Positions 61,835 through 64,000 of a DNA stretch of 64,000 nucleotides are shown piece after piece. The notes beneath the pieces were generated by a model that searched no databases, was not told where the DNA came from, and saw only the letters and a list, made by a program, of their open reading frames with translations. How positions within the stretch are numbered: the stretch's first letter is position 1; each line of letters starts with the position of its first letter. A program made the position numbers and the translations under genes. This DNA is from Linepithema humile. Taxonomy: Eukaryota > Arthropoda > Insecta > Hymenoptera > Formicidae. The stretch spans positions 25,184,532 to 25,248,531 of the forward strand of contig NC_090131.1 in NCBI RefSeq assembly GCF_040581485.1, written 5' to 3'.

Positions 61835-64000
61835 ATGTGTAATTGTACGACTGTTAATGCAAGAGACAAACATGCGTAAAATTAGTGTAATTATATATGA
61901 AATTTATTATGCAAGATATTTATCGTTAATTAATGAAGATTATTAGTCTGATGGAACAGTTATCATGAGAGAGAAATAATTAGTCTCTTTAAATGTTATC
62001 GGATAATTAAATTATTAAAGATGTAATTACTGACTATTATGGTTTACGAAATTTGATTTATTCGATCGTCCGAAAGCAATTAGTTGAAATCAGGATTTTG
62101 CGTGTTTAAGCAAGATAGATTAGTGAAATAATTCAGTAAAATTTAGTGATGTCATCATAAACGTATGTCTTCATAATCAAATACAAATGTTCGTGATGCT
62201 GTTGACTCGAAAGTTCGCAACGTTTCGCAAACACTCTGACAAAGAGTTTTCTAAAAAAAATAAACATGTCACTTTAATGTGATGCAAAATAGCCGATTAC
62301 TCGAAGACTTTACGCGAAAGTTCCACAAAACTGAAACTTTCAAATACGGTCGTTTCGTACAAAACGAGCCAACGTTACCGCAAACATGAGCGACACCAGC
62401 TGCGCGTTTTATCAACTAGCATTCTCGATGCATCGTTAGCTGAAATTTTCATTCATGTTACGATTATAGCGTGGTAGTTCGAAAATCAGCATATCCGCGG
62501 GATGTTACGGTGCAGTCGTGCGAGTCTACGCGCGCGTATATTCGTCGTGATTACCGGAAATTCGTCGCGGCGCGCACATCCGACGGATTTGCTGAAATAT
62601 TGTGTGCGTTGACGACGTAAACGGCGCGACGCGTGCGAGCAATGGCGCGTCGTCACGCTGCGGAATGTGTGCATTCATCTTCCGTGAATCGCCGATTCCG
62701 AAAGGACGAAAGACAATTATATTCGCCCGACAATTTGCAGGGATTTGAATCGCTCGAAGGTACGCTTGCCGCCAGCTGTTACATGTGTATGATTCGATTT
62801 TATAAACAAGGGTTGTATTGTAAGCGTGCGATGCAGTGGATTTGCGTTTCGAAATCCGCATTTAATTTGCGAGGATGAGAACAAACGAGGCTTTTAATAA
62901 CTAATTTTTGCGGTCGACTTTCGCTTTTATCGAAAATCTGTTTACGAAAATTTCCGGGCTGAAAATTAATCATGTTTACGCATGTACATTGAAAAGTGGA
63001 AATAGAGTTAATAAAACTGAATTTTAAAATTTCTGATATCATATATGTTGTGGAACATAACACGTATACATTATAATATGTAACGCAAATTTTCCATTAA
63101 AATCTTCATTAAAAGCCGAGGTCACACAATAATAATCACATAAGCCAATAAAACGATACAAGTGCTATTATAACAAAGAAATTTCGAAATGTAAAATAAA
63201 CGTTCGTAAAACCTGAAAACGCGAAACAGTCATGTTTACCATTCAAACATAAAATGTATTTTAATTTTTTGGACGTAAAGATCTGCTAGCTTTTTTTATT
63301 AATGCAACATTCTCTTATAATACTTGTTGGAGCAATAAATCAGAATGCAAAATGTCGTTTAATAATAATACTGTGAAAAAATCACAAGGGAAAAGTTGAT
63401 CGATCCAAGACACCGCGAGACCATTAAATTCCGGTGCAATTTAAGACGTTGAGTTCTCGCGCGTGAAATTGTTTCTTGAATAAAATAAGATCTGGATAGT
63501 TACAACTTCATCTATAATTCCTGCCTGTGTTTGATCAACTGCGCAGCAAAGGCGAAGTCCACCTCGAGACTATTTAATTTTAAAAATAAAAAAAAAGTTT
63601 TCATTTTCCCTTAATTAAGCCGAACACTCCTCGTAATTAAATTAGTCTGATACAAAAGAGCTTTCCTAGATCTTTTATTATGCCTGAACGAGGATGACAT
63701 TTTGGAACGAGCAATTCATTAAGCGATGAAGAATTAAAAGGTCGAGACCGAAACATCGCGTTCGTGTTCGCGTTAACGTTGCGAATAAATCTGGATGATT
63801 AATTATGTCAACATTAAAGTGGAGATCGGCGATATGTCAGATATATTAAATATTATACATCAATAATTTCGACTCTAACATTCATTAATCACCAATTGGT
63901 CAAATCAATTATTTCCTTCAAACATTAAATGGAAATATTATAAATTCTTTAGAATTATTTATTATTATTGTAGAAATAGAAATAAACAAAAAAAAAACTA
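61835..64000. other. Gene-poor region to the right edge
   Basis: AT-rich unique sequence with a GC-richer patch at 62480-62780 that opens overlapping frames on both strands. No domain, splice pattern or RNA gene was recognised. Confidence 0.6.

Noticed and set aside
1..64000. CRISPR arrays, bacterial-type operons, rRNA or known microRNA sequences
   Set aside because: The window is an insect nuclear sequence. I saw no spaced repeats of that kind, no rRNA-like blocks and none of the common conserved microRNA sequences I could check by eye.

Overview
This window is nuclear DNA of an insect, most likely a hymenopteran and possibly an ant. The evidence is intron-split genes with GT-AG junctions, an AT-rich background broken by short CpG-rich patches, abundant simple repeats, and a D1-type dopamine receptor whose third cytoplasmic loop resembles the bee/ant DOP1 type. 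The lineage call is inference from protein resemblance, not a search result.

Layout. All recognisable genes lie in the first 25 kb. At 1-8239 (+) is the gene for the large dynactin subunit (DCTN1/Glued), complete except for its first coding exon. It faces casein kinase 1 alpha at 12315-15011 (-) across a 4-kb convergent 3' region. A CpG-rich divergent promoter region (15012-16303) separates casein kinase from two same-strand genes for mitochondrial proteins: the F1-ATPase assembly factor ATPAF1 (16304-17437, +) and mitochondrial methionyl-tRNA synthetase MARS2 (about 17796-19889, +). The D1-like dopamine receptor Dop1R1 follows at 22097-25002 (-), in six coding exons reassembled here with consistent phases.

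From 25 kb to the end (39 kb) I find no exon I can defend. The block holds microsatellites, a 45-bp tandem repeat, a roughly 109-bp tandem duplication, a 277-bp foldback (MITE-like) element with strong terminal inverted repeats, a mariner-like inverted-repeat remnant, a cluster of AGACGTCT motifs, and several GC-rich islands. It lies upstream of Dop1R1, so it is a plausible place for untranslated 5' exons and neural enhancers, but that is inference.

The genes do not form one pathway. Dynactin and casein kinase 1 alpha are general cell machinery (dynein transport; Wnt, Hedgehog and clock phosphorylation). ATPAF1 and MARS2 both serve the mitochondrion and sit 0.36 kb apart with compatible splice phases. 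Dop1R1 is a neural receptor. I found no clearly new multi-gene system. The best leads are the possible shared first exon of ATPAF1 and MARS2, an overlapping 3-codon upstream ORF at the Dop1R1 start, the foldback element at 61.5 kb, and an unidentified hydrophilic 96-residue ORF at 29.1 kb.
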